Source: Paenibacillus prosopidis (GTDB taxonomy: Bacteria; Bacillota; Bacilli; Paenibacillales; Paenibacillaceae). Taken from it: 64,000 bases of DNA. A program made the translations under genes and the position numbers. Below, piece after piece: positions 44,095 through 53,446 of the stretch; positions within the stretch are counted from its first letter, which is position 1; each line of letters starts with the position of its first letter. The DNA lies in contig NZ_QPJD01000005.1 in assembly GCF_003337375.1 (NCBI RefSeq), positions 186,001 to 250,000 of the forward strand, read 5' to 3'. Below the pieces are notes generated by a model. The model was not told the DNA's origin. It was given only the letters and a program-made list of their open reading frames with translations, and did not search any database.

Positions 44095-45006
44095 CTAAAA
44101 AATTCGGTAGTTGCTGAACCTGTAGGCAAGGTAGTAGGAAACCGATACTAATCCAACGGAGATGACCGATTTAAAAAGCCCGATGGCCGCTGCAGGCGCA
44201 TACTGCTGGTCGAATAGCCCAAGCCTATAGACAAACGTATCGATGACATCCCCGCTCTCATAAACGACCGGATTATACAGAATCAATATTTGATCGAAGC
44301 CGGCGTTAAGCACGCTGCCCAAGCTAAGCGTGAGCAGCAGAATAATGATCGGCGCCATACCGGGCAGCGTAATGTGGACCATTTGCTTCCATTTTCCCGC
44401 TCCGTCAACTTCAGCCGCCTCGTAGAGGTTGGCGTTTATGCCAACGATGGCCGCAAGGAAAATGATCATGTTATAGCCCATCCCTTTCCAAACGTCCGAA
44501 CCGATGAGAATCGTAACGAACCAATGGTTGCTGCCCATAAACATGACCGGTTCTCCACCAAAGGCAGAAATCAGCGCGTTAACCGGTCCCTTCAGCGAGA
44601 AGATTTCAATAAGAACGCCGCCGAGCACTGCCCACGACAGAAAAAACGGCAGAAAAACACTTGTTTGCACGAGTCGTTTGAACCAGTTTTTCGTGATCTC
44701 ATTGAGCAGCAGCGCTAAGGCCAGCGGAACGAACAAGCCGAAAATAATTTTCATCACGGAAATAAAAAATGTATTCCACAGTACCTGGTTAAAATCCGGC
44801 AAACTAAACACGTACTCGAAATTTTTGAGCCCTATCCATTCGGATTTGAAAAATCCGCGCATCGGCATGAATTTCTGAAAAGCCATCACGATACCGAGCA
44901 TCGGACCGTAAGCGTAGATCAGCGTTACGATCACACCTGGCAGGAGCATCATATGCAGCGGCACTTCCGAACCTAATCTTCTCTTGTTTACGTGTATAAG
45001 ACTCAC
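44095..45006 (-). CDS. Carbohydrate ABC importer permease, LplB/CUT1 type (importer 2)
   Basis: A 303-residue permease with LHMMLLPGVIVTLIYAYGPMLG at the N-terminus, the EAA loop (EAAEVDGAGKWKQMVHITLPGMAPIII) and NAGFDQILILYNPVVYESGDVIDTFVYR, matching importer 1. The GTG at 45006 is chosen because GGAGG lies eight bases upstream; a GTG at 45021 has no ribosome site. It lies 34 bases after the binding-protein gene. Confidence 0.88.
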   Translation of the reverse strand: MSLIHVNKRRLGSEVPLHMMLLPGVIVTLIYAYGPMLGIVMAFQKFMPMRGFFKSEWIGLKNFEYVFSLPDFNQVLWNTFFISVMKIIFGLFVPLALALLLNEITKNWFKRLVQTSVFLPFFLSWAVLGGVLIEIFSLKGPVNALISAFGGEPVMFMGSNHWFVTILIGSDVWKGMGYNMIIFLAAIVGINANLYEAAEVDGAGKWKQMVHITLPGMAPIIILLLTLSLGSVLNAGFDQILILYNPVVYESGDVIDTFVYRLGLFDQQYAPAAAIGLFKSVISVGLVSVSYYLAYRFSNYRIF

Positions 45007-45040
45007 GGTGCGCGCCTCCACTTTTCAGGATGAAGCTCAT

Positions 45041-46777
45041 TTATGATTTCACGGCGTTCTTCTCATACCAGTCGTTAACTTCCTCGGTTATGTCACCGCC
45101 GCCAAGCTTTTTCCAGCTTTCGGCGAACCGGTCGAATTCGGACACCGGCGCGGATCCCATAATGATCTTCGTAAACGTTTCGGCCATCAGCTTGTTGAGC
45201 GAAGAGCCTCTTTCGATCATCGTAGGCGTCGGAGGGCCGTAAAATTCGTTATACACCGTCACTTTTTCATCGACGATTTTCTTGGATAAGCCGACTCCGC
45301 CGTCTCTAGCGCCGCGGCTGAACCACATCCCCCAAGCGGAATTATCTTTTGGATCCGCAAAAAATTTCTTTGCATTGGCAAAGACGGACTGCGCCTCGCC
45401 GGCCCCCGGGAAATCATCGGCCAAGTCGAGCGTTTCTTTCTTCGCATCGACGGCGTCGCTGACAGCGGCCATCACTTCATCGAACATTTTCGGATAATAG
45501 AACCTCGGCTGAAACCAGAGGTAAATATAGCCGTTCTTCGCTCCTTTGAAATCCGGGGAATCCTTGACTGCATATTTAGGCTTGGAGAGCTCCTGGAAGA
45601 AGTTAGCCATTTTGATCGCGGCTTCCGGATGCTCCGCTTTCTTATTGACAACCATAATCGAGCCGATCGATTTCGAAATGAGCGTTTTACCAGGTTTCCC
45701 GTCCAGCGACGGAAGCGGAAGCGGAATCCATTCGGCTTTCGGATCGTTATCCTTATTCAGGTTGAGCGGCCAGTTCGGGTACCACCATTCTCCGAACGAA
45801 ATGCCGACTTTGCCGGCCACGAGATCTTCGCTCGCTTTGTTTTCATCTTTTAAGGCGAATTCCTTGTCGATAATGCCCTTCTTATACCAAGATTGTAACC
45901 TTGCAAGCGCAGCCTTCGTTGACGGCTGTATCTCCCCCGCCGCGAGCCTGCCGTCCTCTCCTTTGATCCAGGCGCCCGGATAGGAGCCGTAGCTGTAGAA
46001 TGCTCCTCTGGCATCAAATCCCCAGGCGCCTACCAGGAAGTTCTTATTTAAAGAAATGCCGTACGTATCGGCTTTGCCGTCCTGATCAGGGTCGTTGTTG
46101 ACGAACGCTTCGGCAACCGTCTCAAGTTCATCCATCGTTGCCGGAGGCTGAAGGTTCAAGTTTTTCAACCAGTCTGACCGGATCCATACGATTTGAACGA
46201 CCCCTTCGCCGCTGGTTGCGAGACCGAGCAGTTTTCCGTCTGAAGTCAGACTCTTGAGTGCAAACCCTCCGTCCGCCTCGATTGTTTTCCTCAGCGTCGA
46301 AGACGCGTATTTGGGATATACGCCGGAAAGGTCGGCCAGCATATCCTGCTCCTTGAACTTTTCGAACGTGTTATAGTCGACCTGCATTACATCGGGCAAG
46401 TCCCCTGAAGCGATCGCGAGACTGAACTTCTGTTCGAACTGGTCCGTAGGTACGGACCACAAATATTTAAGGTCGATATTGAGCATTTCCTTCAAATCTT
46501 TGACATAGCCGTTCGTCTCAGGTGTAATGCCCTTCAACGCATCCGCTTCCTCCGGGGGACGATAAGACAGCACTTCAGTGACAGTAATCGGCTGCTCGTA
46601 CTTCCCCAGAGGATCGTACGATTCCGCTGCCTCGGATGGTTCGTCACCACCCTCCGCCCCCGTACCGCTTTGCTGCTGGGATGAATGATTGGCTTCGGTA
46701 TTGCCGTTGCTGCTGCAAGCAGCTAGTGAAAGCACTAGCGCAGCGCTTAAAATGGTAATACATAACGCTCTTCTCAT
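45041..46777 (-). CDS. Extracellular sugar-binding lipoprotein (importer 2)
   Basis: A 578-residue LplA-type binding lipoprotein: signal peptide with lipobox LAAC (lipidated C21), a serine-, glutamine- and glycine-rich linker, then the binding fold with a DPDQDGKADTYG loop. The ATG at 46777 is preferred over 46783 because AGGAGG would be too close to the latter. First gene of a four-gene operon (binding protein, two permeases, GH123-like) behind a promoter with the shared 38-base element. Confidence 0.92.
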   Translation of the reverse strand: MRRALCITILSAALVLSLAACSSNGNTEANHSSQQQSGTGAEGGDEPSEAAESYDPLGKYEQPITVTEVLSYRPPEEADALKGITPETNGYVKDLKEMLNIDLKYLWSVPTDQFEQKFSLAIASGDLPDVMQVDYNTFEKFKEQDMLADLSGVYPKYASSTLRKTIEADGGFALKSLTSDGKLLGLATSGEGVVQIVWIRSDWLKNLNLQPPATMDELETVAEAFVNNDPDQDGKADTYGISLNKNFLVGAWGFDARGAFYSYGSYPGAWIKGEDGRLAAGEIQPSTKAALARLQSWYKKGIIDKEFALKDENKASEDLVAGKVGISFGEWWYPNWPLNLNKDNDPKAEWIPLPLPSLDGKPGKTLISKSIGSIMVVNKKAEHPEAAIKMANFFQELSKPKYAVKDSPDFKGAKNGYIYLWFQPRFYYPKMFDEVMAAVSDAVDAKKETLDLADDFPGAGEAQSVFANAKKFFADPKDNSAWGMWFSRGARDGGVGLSKKIVDEKVTVYNEFYGPPTPTMIERGSSLNKLMAETFTKIIMGSAPVSEFDRFAESWKKLGGGDITEEVNDWYEKNAVKS

Positions 46778-46828
46778 TTTCATAACCTCCTCTTTTTCGG
46801 GACGCTTATGTTGGTTTTCCTACCATCT

Positions 46829-46892
46829 ATTGTAAAGTCTCTGTCTCTTCCCCAACAATATAAAGATCTTTACATGCTTCTGTTCTCTTTAC
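46829..46892 (-). promoter_or_regulatory. Promoter with the shared 38-base upstream element (copy B)
   Basis: TACAAT (46829-46834) and TTGTTG (46853-46858) on the minus strand with an 18-base spacer, the same geometry as copy A. Bases 46855-46892 match 37894-37931 at 36 of 38 positions. It drives the importer 2 operon. Confidence 0.75.
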
Positions 46893-46910
46893 ATATTCAA
46901 CACATACTTG

Positions 46911-46937
46911 AAAAAAAAGAGCGCGTCACGGACGCGC
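46911..46937 (-). terminator. Intrinsic terminator after YesN system 2
   Basis: GCGCGT pairs with ACGCGC around a five-base loop and is followed on the minus strand by an eight-base T run. It insulates the regulator pair from the importer 2 promoter. Confidence 0.85.
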
Positions 46938-46948
46938 CAAACTGCGGA

Positions 46949-47773
46949 TTAATGCCCTAACTCCATGATATTCACTTGAAAGCGGGAGCTCGAAGTTCCG
47001 TTTGAATTCCGGAATTCCCGCGGAAGCATCCCCGTCAATTCCCGGAATACCTTGAAAAAGTATTTTTCATTCGGAAAACCCGATTGAACGGCGATCCACT
47101 GTACCGGCTTTCCCGTTCGAAGCAGCAAATCCTTCGCATGCTCGATGCGGAACTCCCTCACATAATCGTTAAACGTTTTACCGACGATATCCCGAAAGCA
47201 CCGGCTAAAATAGCTCCTGCTCATATTGACCTGCTTCGCCACGTCGGGCAGGTACACTTCATTTTGAAACTCTCTGCGGATCAGGGACACGGCGTTCCGG
47301 ATACATTCCTGTACCTCTCTGGAATAGCGCGACTCCCCTTCCTCGCCGGTTCCGCCCGCCGGTTCGGTCAATATCAACGGAGCAGATCCTGCCAACTGAT
47401 TCACCCGATCTGCGATCCGGTTCAGTATACCATCCATCTGCTCGTGCTCCAATTCCACCTTCGTTATGTAATCAATGGCTCCAATACGCATCGCTTCCTG
47501 AATGAGCTCGAAATCATGGTGGAAGGTCAATACGACGAGCGCCGTCTGCGGATAATACTCCTTCACCTTCTTCATCAGCTCGATGCCGGACATAACAGGC
47601 ATCGCCAAGTCAGTAATGACCAAATCAACCGCCGACTGCTCTAGCAGCTTCAGCGCCTTTTCCCCGTTGCTTGCTTCCGATACGACTTCAAATCCGTGCT
47701 TCTTCCACGGCATGATGCCAATGAATCCTTTTCTCACCAAATGATCGTCATCCACCACTAACACTTTTTTCAT
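46949..47773 (-). CDS. YesN-type response regulator (system 2), short form
   Basis: A 274-residue response regulator: receiver about 1-125 with DDD at 8-10 and phospho-acceptor D55 (LVITDLAMPV), a short linker, then an AraC DNA-binding domain (LPDVAKQVNMSRSYFSRCFRDIVG; VQWIAVQSGFPNEKYFFKVFRELTGMLPREFR). It lacks the roughly 300-residue middle region of the system 1 regulator. The ATG at 47773 has AAAGGAG upstream and overlaps the kinase gene by 26 bases. It sits directly upstream of importer 2 and is the best candidate to bind the 38-base element. Confidence 0.9.
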   Translation of the reverse strand: MKKVLVVDDDHLVRKGFIGIMPWKKHGFEVVSEASNGEKALKLLEQSAVDLVITDLAMPVMSGIELMKKVKEYYPQTALVVLTFHHDFELIQEAMRIGAIDYITKVELEHEQMDGILNRIADRVNQLAGSAPLILTEPAGGTGEEGESRYSREVQECIRNAVSLIRREFQNEVYLPDVAKQVNMSRSYFSRCFRDIVGKTFNDYVREFRIEHAKDLLLRTGKPVQWIAVQSGFPNEKYFFKVFRELTGMLPREFRNSNGTSSSRFQVNIMELGH

Positions 47774-49511
47774 AGAAAGCATCTCCTTTGATTAGAATCG
47801 GGAGCTTCAACGTTACTGTCGTATGCCGACCAACCTCGCTGGATATATGGAATGAAGCCTGATCTCCGTACTTGGTCTTCAACATGCGGATGACGTACTG
47901 CAGTCCGATTCCCATGCCCAGCTTTCCGGATTTGTCCTGCTTGCTTTGCATGAGCTGCCCCATTTGCTCTTCGCTCATCCCATGACCGTTATCCTTAACC
48001 GTAATCAGCAGATAGGCGTTCTCATGCTGTTTGATTTCCACCTCTATTACTCCATCGCCGTCCAAACCGTGATATAAGGCATTTTCCACAAGCGGCTGCA
48101 AAATAAACCTCGGTATATTCTGATCCATAACGCGGGAATCCACCTGCACATGAACCTGGAAGTTGACATGATAGCGCACTTCCTGCAGGCGTACATAGTT
48201 CGCGACCGCTTCGAGCTCATCGTTGATGCTGGCCTCCCCGTCTTTTCCCAGATTGTAATGAAGGAGCTTGTTCAGCATCGAGATGAGCCGATCGATCTCA
48301 AACTGCCCCTCGCTTCTGGCCATCCACCGGATCGTATCGAGCGTATTCAACAAGAAGTGCGGGTTGATCTGATTCATCAGCTTCTCGACCTCAAGCTCCG
48401 CTTTCTGCTTCTCGTTATACGCAATCTCATCAATGAGGTTCGCTATGCGCAGCCGCATATGCTCAAGTTCCCCGTGGATAAGATTAAACTCCAAATTGTC
48501 CGATTGCCTGACCGGCACTATCAGCTTGCGGTTTTTGACGGCACGGATATCCAGAATTAAATTTCGTAAAGGATGGTACAGCGTACGCCAGAGCAATCCG
48601 GCAAACAAGCAGCTGACCGCTATGGAAATGACGGCGAAAAAGGAAAACTGGCCGATCCAACGGTTGATTTCAAACTTATAAGCACTTTCGCGAATTAAGG
48701 TGACGACTTTCCATGACTGATTATTGTTCTCTTCGAACGCGTAATAGCCGTTATACGCGCGTTCCCCCGATGAATCCATTACCGGATAAGCATCACCGAC
48801 GGGAAAAGCATCCTTCTCCTCGCTGTAGGCGATTCTCCCCTGATCGTCCACAATTAAATGGAGATAGCCGCTCTCATCGTCCCTGCTGCCTAAAATGCTG
48901 TCAATCCGCTTGTAGCTCGTTTCCATATAAACATATATATCATCCCTCTCGTCCAGTTTCACCGGCCGGATCGCGGAGAATACGAGGCGTCCGTCGAGTG
49001 AATTCAAAGACAAATGAGGCCCGAAATACGTGATTAGATTTGCTTTCATCAATTGAGGAAGACGGTCTATATTTACCGTGTCGTTAACCGGAAAATTTTC
49101 AAAGAAATGCTTCCCGCTCTGGTTGGAATAATAAAAAATGAGGCCAAGATCGGGATTCGTAAAGCTGATCATGCTGATTTCCTTCTCGATCTCTTCCTCC
49201 AGCTTCTTTTTTTCGTATGTTTTTGAAATTAAATAGTTCTCCAAATTTTTGCCGACCACTCCGTCATAGGCGAGCTGCTGAGAGACATGGTTTAATTGGC
49301 GTAACGTATTGTCGAGCGAGATTCTGACCTCGTGAAGGTGACTCAGAATACCGGCTTTCGTTTTATTTTCCAATATGGAATGCATGGAATAGTAGGAAAT
49401 GCTGCCGATTAGAATAAGCGGAGTGAGCGCGGTGAGCGGTAAAATGACAAGCAGCCGGTTGCGGAGGGAATACGGCCGTTTGATGAGTTTAAAGATGTTC
49501 AATCTGATCAA
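47748..49511 (-). CDS. YesM-type sensor histidine kinase (system 2)
   Basis: A 587-residue membrane sensor: membrane helix about 20-40, extracellular sensor about 45-290, second membrane helix, HAMP, then the kinase region with LMNQINPHFLLNTLDTIRW (phospho-histidine) and HATPase motifs (PLVENALYHGL; GMGIGLQYVIRML). A TTG at 49511 is taken as the start because AAGGGAG lies seven bases upstream; a longer frame from 49529 has no ribosome site. It phosphorylates the coupled YesN protein. Confidence 0.88.
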   Translation of the reverse strand: MIRLNIFKLIKRPYSLRNRLLVILPLTALTPLILIGSISYYSMHSILENKTKAGILSHLHEVRISLDNTLRQLNHVSQQLAYDGVVGKNLENYLISKTYEKKKLEEEIEKEISMISFTNPDLGLIFYYSNQSGKHFFENFPVNDTVNIDRLPQLMKANLITYFGPHLSLNSLDGRLVFSAIRPVKLDERDDIYVYMETSYKRIDSILGSRDDESGYLHLIVDDQGRIAYSEEKDAFPVGDAYPVMDSSGERAYNGYYAFEENNNQSWKVVTLIRESAYKFEINRWIGQFSFFAVISIAVSCLFAGLLWRTLYHPLRNLILDIRAVKNRKLIVPVRQSDNLEFNLIHGELEHMRLRIANLIDEIAYNEKQKAELEVEKLMNQINPHFLLNTLDTIRWMARSEGQFEIDRLISMLNKLLHYNLGKDGEASINDELEAVANYVRLQEVRYHVNFQVHVQVDSRVMDQNIPRFILQPLVENALYHGLDGDGVIEVEIKQHENAYLLITVKDNGHGMSEEQMGQLMQSKQDKSGKLGMGIGLQYVIRMLKTKYGDQASFHISSEVGRHTTVTLKLPILIKGDAFYEKSVSGG

Positions 49512-49765
49512 ATTGAGCACTCCCTTCAAACGGATGGATTGCAGCTGTAATCCTAGTTTATCGATTGATAGAATCCATGTCTATCCATCATTGTCACAAT
49601 GAAGCCTTGAATTGGTTCACTTTTGTACGCAACAAGTCCGGTCATGAGATGAATATAAACCTTTTATTAGACGAAAAGTGACTTTTAACAAAACGATGAG
49701 AATGAATATAGCATGAATAGACTGCAGTCTAAAAAGCCTGCAGCCTTCATCTTCTACCGTGTGCA

Positions 49766-50818
49766 TCAGCGCGGTCCGGCTGATCCTTCTTCCTCTTTTA
49801 CGACCGACGCCAGTTCTACCCAAGCTCCGCCGTTGTCCGCGGAATGAATCTCCGCTTCGATGATTTCGAGCGTTCCCACCGCGCTTTCCGGCGTACAGAC
49901 CACAATCGGTTTATTATGGATGACAGCGTCGGTAAAGTAGCGAATTTGCCGGTAGTATCCCATATCCGGTGCAAGCTCCGCAATAAATCCGGGGCCGTCA
50001 TGCGGATTCACTTTTAATTGATTGTTTTCAAATACAAGATTGCCCCGTTCGAAATTAACCCGATAGGTCATCGCAAATCCATAGTCTCCCTCGAGTGTCC
50101 AATCCGCTTGGGCGTTGACAACTTTGCCGTCCTTATAGCTGTAGTTCGTCGATACGATATCATAGCCGCTTCCCGGAATGACGTTGCGGCCCAGTGACGA
50201 TACTTGATCCGGCTTTCCGAACAGCCAATGGACGATGTCCGTATCATGAATATGCATATCCAGCAAGCAGCCGCCGCTAAGCTCGCCGTTCAGAAACCAT
50301 CCCTTAGGCGCGCCGGATCCCCGGTAGAAATAAGCTCCCTTCACTTGCCCGTAGCGGCCGTCCTCCACGCATGCCTTCAAATATTCATAAGCCGGCCAGA
50401 AGCGCAGGCATTGTCCGATCATCAGCTTATTGCCCGTTCGCTTCGCCGTCTCTACCATCCGCAGGCCGTCTGCCGAATTCCGCGCGACCGGCTTCTCGCA
50501 AAGAACGTGCAGACCGCGCTCCAGCAGCTCGCATGTCAGGTCAGCATGCAAATGCGTCGGAATCGTAATGTCAACCATATCCAACTGCTCGTTTGCAAGC
50601 ATGTTCGCGATGTCGTCGTACAGCCGGTATGGAGACAAGTCATACAAGTCCTGTTCCGTTGCAATATTCCCCTCTGCCTTCCCCTGCTTCAGCTCTTCGA
50701 TCCGGATATCGCAGATCGCCGTCAGCTGCACCGGATACCCCTCTGCTGCCAAACGGACATAATTGTCAAAATGCATCCGGCCCATGAAGCCGAACCCGAT
50801 CAACCCTGCCTTCAGCAT
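49766..50818 (-). CDS. Gfo/Idh/MocA-family oxidoreductase
   Basis: A 350-residue NAD(P)-dependent dehydrogenase: Rossmann motif GLIGFGFMGRMH, TIPTHLHADLT, the catalytic-lysine motif CEKPVARNS, and LLDMHIHDTDIVHWLFG, where the histidines and aspartate are typical of inositol- and sugar-dehydrogenase relatives. The substrate is unknown. It starts 3 bases after the isomerase/epimerase gene, so the two are coupled and likely act in sequence on a sugar. Last gene of a three-gene operon divergent from an AraC regulator. The 49530-49765 region below it holds no gene; a perfect palindrome CATTGTCACAATG is at 49589-49601. Confidence 0.88.
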   Translation of the reverse strand: MLKAGLIGFGFMGRMHFDNYVRLAAEGYPVQLTAICDIRIEELKQGKAEGNIATEQDLYDLSPYRLYDDIANMLANEQLDMVDITIPTHLHADLTCELLERGLHVLCEKPVARNSADGLRMVETAKRTGNKLMIGQCLRFWPAYEYLKACVEDGRYGQVKGAYFYRGSGAPKGWFLNGELSGGCLLDMHIHDTDIVHWLFGKPDQVSSLGRNVIPGSGYDIVSTNYSYKDGKVVNAQADWTLEGDYGFAMTYRVNFERGNLVFENNQLKVNPHDGPGFIAELAPDMGYYRQIRYFTDAVIHNKPIVVCTPESAVGTLEIIEAEIHSADNGGAWVELASVVKEEEGSAGPR

Positions 50819-50820
50819 GT

Positions 50821-51693
50821 TTACGCCTCCCCAATCAATTTGTTGGCTGCTGGTGTTCGGCCCAAAATGGCGTCCATTGCAGCGGATGTATTGAAAATAA
50901 TCTGCTCCGAATAATGCGTATACGGTGGAATCATCTCGGCGATGACGTAATTGTCGTATCCGATCTCGCGAAGCGCCGAAACGACGGCCGGGTAATTCAC
51001 ATCCCCTGCAAGCAGATCAACGAACCCGTGCAGTCCACCGGCTTGTCTGCGGTAATCTTTGAAATGCACCTTCTTAATTCGCTTGCCTAGAATACGGACC
51101 CATTGCTCAGGATAGCCTGCATGCACGACATTCCCGACATCGAAGTAGGAGCCTACGAAGTCGGAACCGACCGCATCGAGAAACGAACGCATTTCAAGCG
51201 GTGACAGAAGAAACTTGTTCCACACGTTCTCGATGCCGATCGAAACGCCGACAGCTTCCGCCTCCGACGCCAGCTTCGAAATCGCCTCCAGCGCGCGTTC
51301 ATAAGCCTTCTCATAATCAATGACTTCGCTGCCTTTAATAAAATCAACGCCGACTGCCCCCGGAATGACGAGAATCGTATCGACACCGAATGCAGCAGCA
51401 AGCTCCAGCTGTTTCTTGCAAATATCGACCGCTTTGCCTCGGATATCGGCCGATTCGCTTGTCATCGGATAATCCCAGTACAACCCCGTTGCTAATCCGC
51501 ACTGCTCCAAATTTGAATCTTCAAGCCGCGCGCGAATATCGCGGACGTCCTTCTCCGTTGTCTGCAGCCCCAGCTCTCCCGATTCGTTCAGGGACAGCTC
51601 AATGCCCTCGTATCCCGCGGCCTTGGCGATACGAATACAATCCTTTATTGGTGTCCCTTCACGGAACGACCAAATGTTAATTCCTTTTTTCAT
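50821..51693 (-). CDS. Sugar phosphate isomerase/epimerase-like TIM-barrel protein
   Basis: A 290-residue xylose-isomerase-like TIM barrel: GINIWSFREG, GYEGIELSL, GIENVWNKF, YFDVGNVVHAGYP, KKVHFKDYR and a late YVIAEMIPP hold the metal-binding glutamates, aspartate and histidines. Family members isomerise or epimerise keto-sugars, inositols or allulose. The open frame extends far upstream through the CBM9-like gene, but the ATG at 51693 follows AGGAGG and matches family length. It lies 16 bases after the CBM9-like gene and is coupled to the oxidoreductase after it. Confidence 0.85.
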   Translation of the reverse strand: MKKGINIWSFREGTPIKDCIRIAKAAGYEGIELSLNESGELGLQTTEKDVRDIRARLEDSNLEQCGLATGLYWDYPMTSESADIRGKAVDICKKQLELAAAFGVDTILVIPGAVGVDFIKGSEVIDYEKAYERALEAISKLASEAEAVGVSIGIENVWNKFLLSPLEMRSFLDAVGSDFVGSYFDVGNVVHAGYPEQWVRILGKRIKKVHFKDYRRQAGGLHGFVDLLAGDVNYPAVVSALREIGYDNYVIAEMIPPYTHYSEQIIFNTSAAMDAILGRTPAANKLIGEA

Positions 51694-51709
51694 AGCGCTA
51701 TACGCCTCC

Positions 51710-52351
51710 TTAAATAAAAACCATCGTTCCGAATGCAGCAGGCACATGGAAATTAACGGCACCCGTCGGCTGCCAGGCTTGATATTCGCGCACTCCTTCC
51801 GGATTCTCGTTAATCCGGTAAAAGTTCGCCCTCCACTGCAGCCCCTCACGGAAAGGCAGATCAAAATTACATGCCGGAATTTGAACTTCGTAGACAAGTC
51901 TGCCTGGCGCATCCGAATGGACATTCGTCCGCAAGCCGACAAAGTTCCACTCTTTATCGATCCGCGCCGCATTGCCGAAGCCGTCATTCTCAATGCGGGC
52001 GTCGAACACGACGTTGCGGGGACTGACTTCAAGCTCAAAATAATGAGTTCCGCTGCCATGCTCATCAAAAAACAGCTCTACAACATCCTGTTCGTATAAC
52101 GGATCGTCCCTGTTCAAAAAATCCGAGGCGATATGGTGATCCTCGCAAATAAATTGGACGAATAAACAATCCGGGCTCCAGCAGGCACGAACGGCCGTTT
52201 GCTCCAAGGCCGGCATTCCGGTGACCGTATCAACGAGCTCGAACGGCTCGGACAGATGCCATGGCACGGCGTATTGTCCTCCAGTGCGACATTCCTCCGG
52301 AATCTTCGGACAGAGGTAGGTCATCTTCCCCGGAGAAGATTCTCTAACCAC
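51710..52351 (-). CDS. CBM9-like carbohydrate-binding protein
   Basis: A 213-residue protein that is a single CBM9-like beta-sandwich: ACWSPDCLFVQFICEDHHI, DVVELFFDEHGSGTHYFELEVSP, and WRANFYRINENP. Stand-alone CBM9-like proteins are common in sugar loci of this group; no catalytic function is known. No signal peptide, so it is likely cytoplasmic. GTG start with AAGGAG ten bases upstream. First gene of the operon, divergent from the AraC regulator at 52533. Confidence 0.82.
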   Translation of the reverse strand: MVRESSPGKMTYLCPKIPEECRTGGQYAVPWHLSEPFELVDTVTGMPALEQTAVRACWSPDCLFVQFICEDHHIASDFLNRDDPLYEQDVVELFFDEHGSGTHYFELEVSPRNVVFDARIENDGFGNAARIDKEWNFVGLRTNVHSDAPGRLVYEVQIPACNFDLPFREGLQWRANFYRINENPEGVREYQAWQPTGAVNFHVPAAFGTMVFI

Positions 52352-52532
52352 AACGGATCAGCTCCTTTTGTACTATTCCGTGTACAATAGCCCGTAGTCG
52401 TTTATTTCTGTTTTCACGAGATGATAACTAAATTATAATGATGATAGAAACAAAATGATTTAGTAGAAATAGTGATTATTTGCACAATTCCGGTCTTTTA
52501 TAAACAATTGTGACCAGATTGGAGAATGAAGG

Positions 52533-53438
52533 ATGTCTCAATGCTCAAACGGTTTTCCGCGGCTGCAGCCGGCCCCGTTCCGCGAATGGTCCCCCAGCAT
52601 TCATTACGCCCAGTTTCAAACCTTGACCCCCGGGGTGCTGAACCTTCGAAGACTCTACGACTTTGAGCTGTTGTACGTTTGCCAAGGCGAAGCGGCTACA
52701 GCGATGTACGGGCAGCGTTATACGATCGTCGCCGGGCAATTGATCTTTTTGCCTTCTGGTGTATTCCACCGGAATGAAGTCGTATCAGAGCCGTCTGCTA
52801 AGTTTCTCGGCATCCATTTCGATTTTTTCGATGAGCTGGAGATTCTCACTGAGGCGGATATGGTCGTAAATGAGGAGGCTGTCCAGTTCGACAAATTCGG
52901 TACGGAAGCGGTTGCCGAATTATTCTCGCCGTTATCCGAGAATCCGGTCTATACGCCGCCGCTTGCGTGTGTTCAGTTGATAGAGCAGCTTGAGCATGAA
53001 TTTACGATGCGGCCCCCTGGATACGAGCTAGTATGCAAAGCGCTTATGCTGAACATTCTCGCCCACCTGCTGAGAACCCAGATGTCACGGCGGCTTTCGG
53101 ACGCTTCCGTCCATGGCGCCAAAATTGCAGAACTGATGCATCGTATTGAAGCCGCACCTGCCGACATGTGGTCTAACAAGGAGTTAGCCAGGAAGATGAG
53201 CATGAACGAGGATCATATGGCTAAACTGTTCAAACAGCTGGCCGGCATGCCTCCGGGCGAATACGTAAGCTCCATCCGGCACCGGGAAGCAAGAAAACTG
53301 CTTAGGGAAACTGATTTATCAGTGGAGACGGTCGGCGAGCGGGTCGGTTATCCGGACATCCATTATTTCAGCCGCATCTTCCGCCGGCACGAAGGCATTT
53401 CGCCCCGGGAATACCGCAAGCTTTCGCGTATTTTGTAA
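52533..53438 (+). CDS. AraC-family regulator
   Basis: A 301-residue regulator with an N-terminal cupin-like sensor (FELLYVCQGEAATAMYGQRYTIVAGQLIFLPSGVFHRNE) and C-terminal double helix-turn-helix (NKELARKMSMNEDHMAKLFKQLAGMPPGEYV; VETVGERVGYPDIHYFSRIFRRHEGISPREYRKL). GGAG lies nine bases before the ATG. It is divergent from the CBM9-isomerase-oxidoreductase operon, which it probably controls. The 181-base divergent region holds both promoters. Confidence 0.9.
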   Translation: MSQCSNGFPRLQPAPFREWSPSIHYAQFQTLTPGVLNLRRLYDFELLYVCQGEAATAMYGQRYTIVAGQLIFLPSGVFHRNEVVSEPSAKFLGIHFDFFDELEILTEADMVVNEEAVQFDKFGTEAVAELFSPLSENPVYTPPLACVQLIEQLEHEFTMRPPGYELVCKALMLNILAHLLRTQMSRRLSDASVHGAKIAELMHRIEAAPADMWSNKELARKMSMNEDHMAKLFKQLAGMPPGEYVSSIRHREARKLLRETDLSVETVGERVGYPDIHYFSRIFRRHEGISPREYRKLSRIL

Positions 53439-53446
53439 CGGAGAGT

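Noticed and set aside
51694-52068. Long N-terminal extension of the isomerase/epimerase gene
   Set aside because: It runs in another frame through the CBM9-like gene; AGGAGG before 51693 and family length fix the shorter start.
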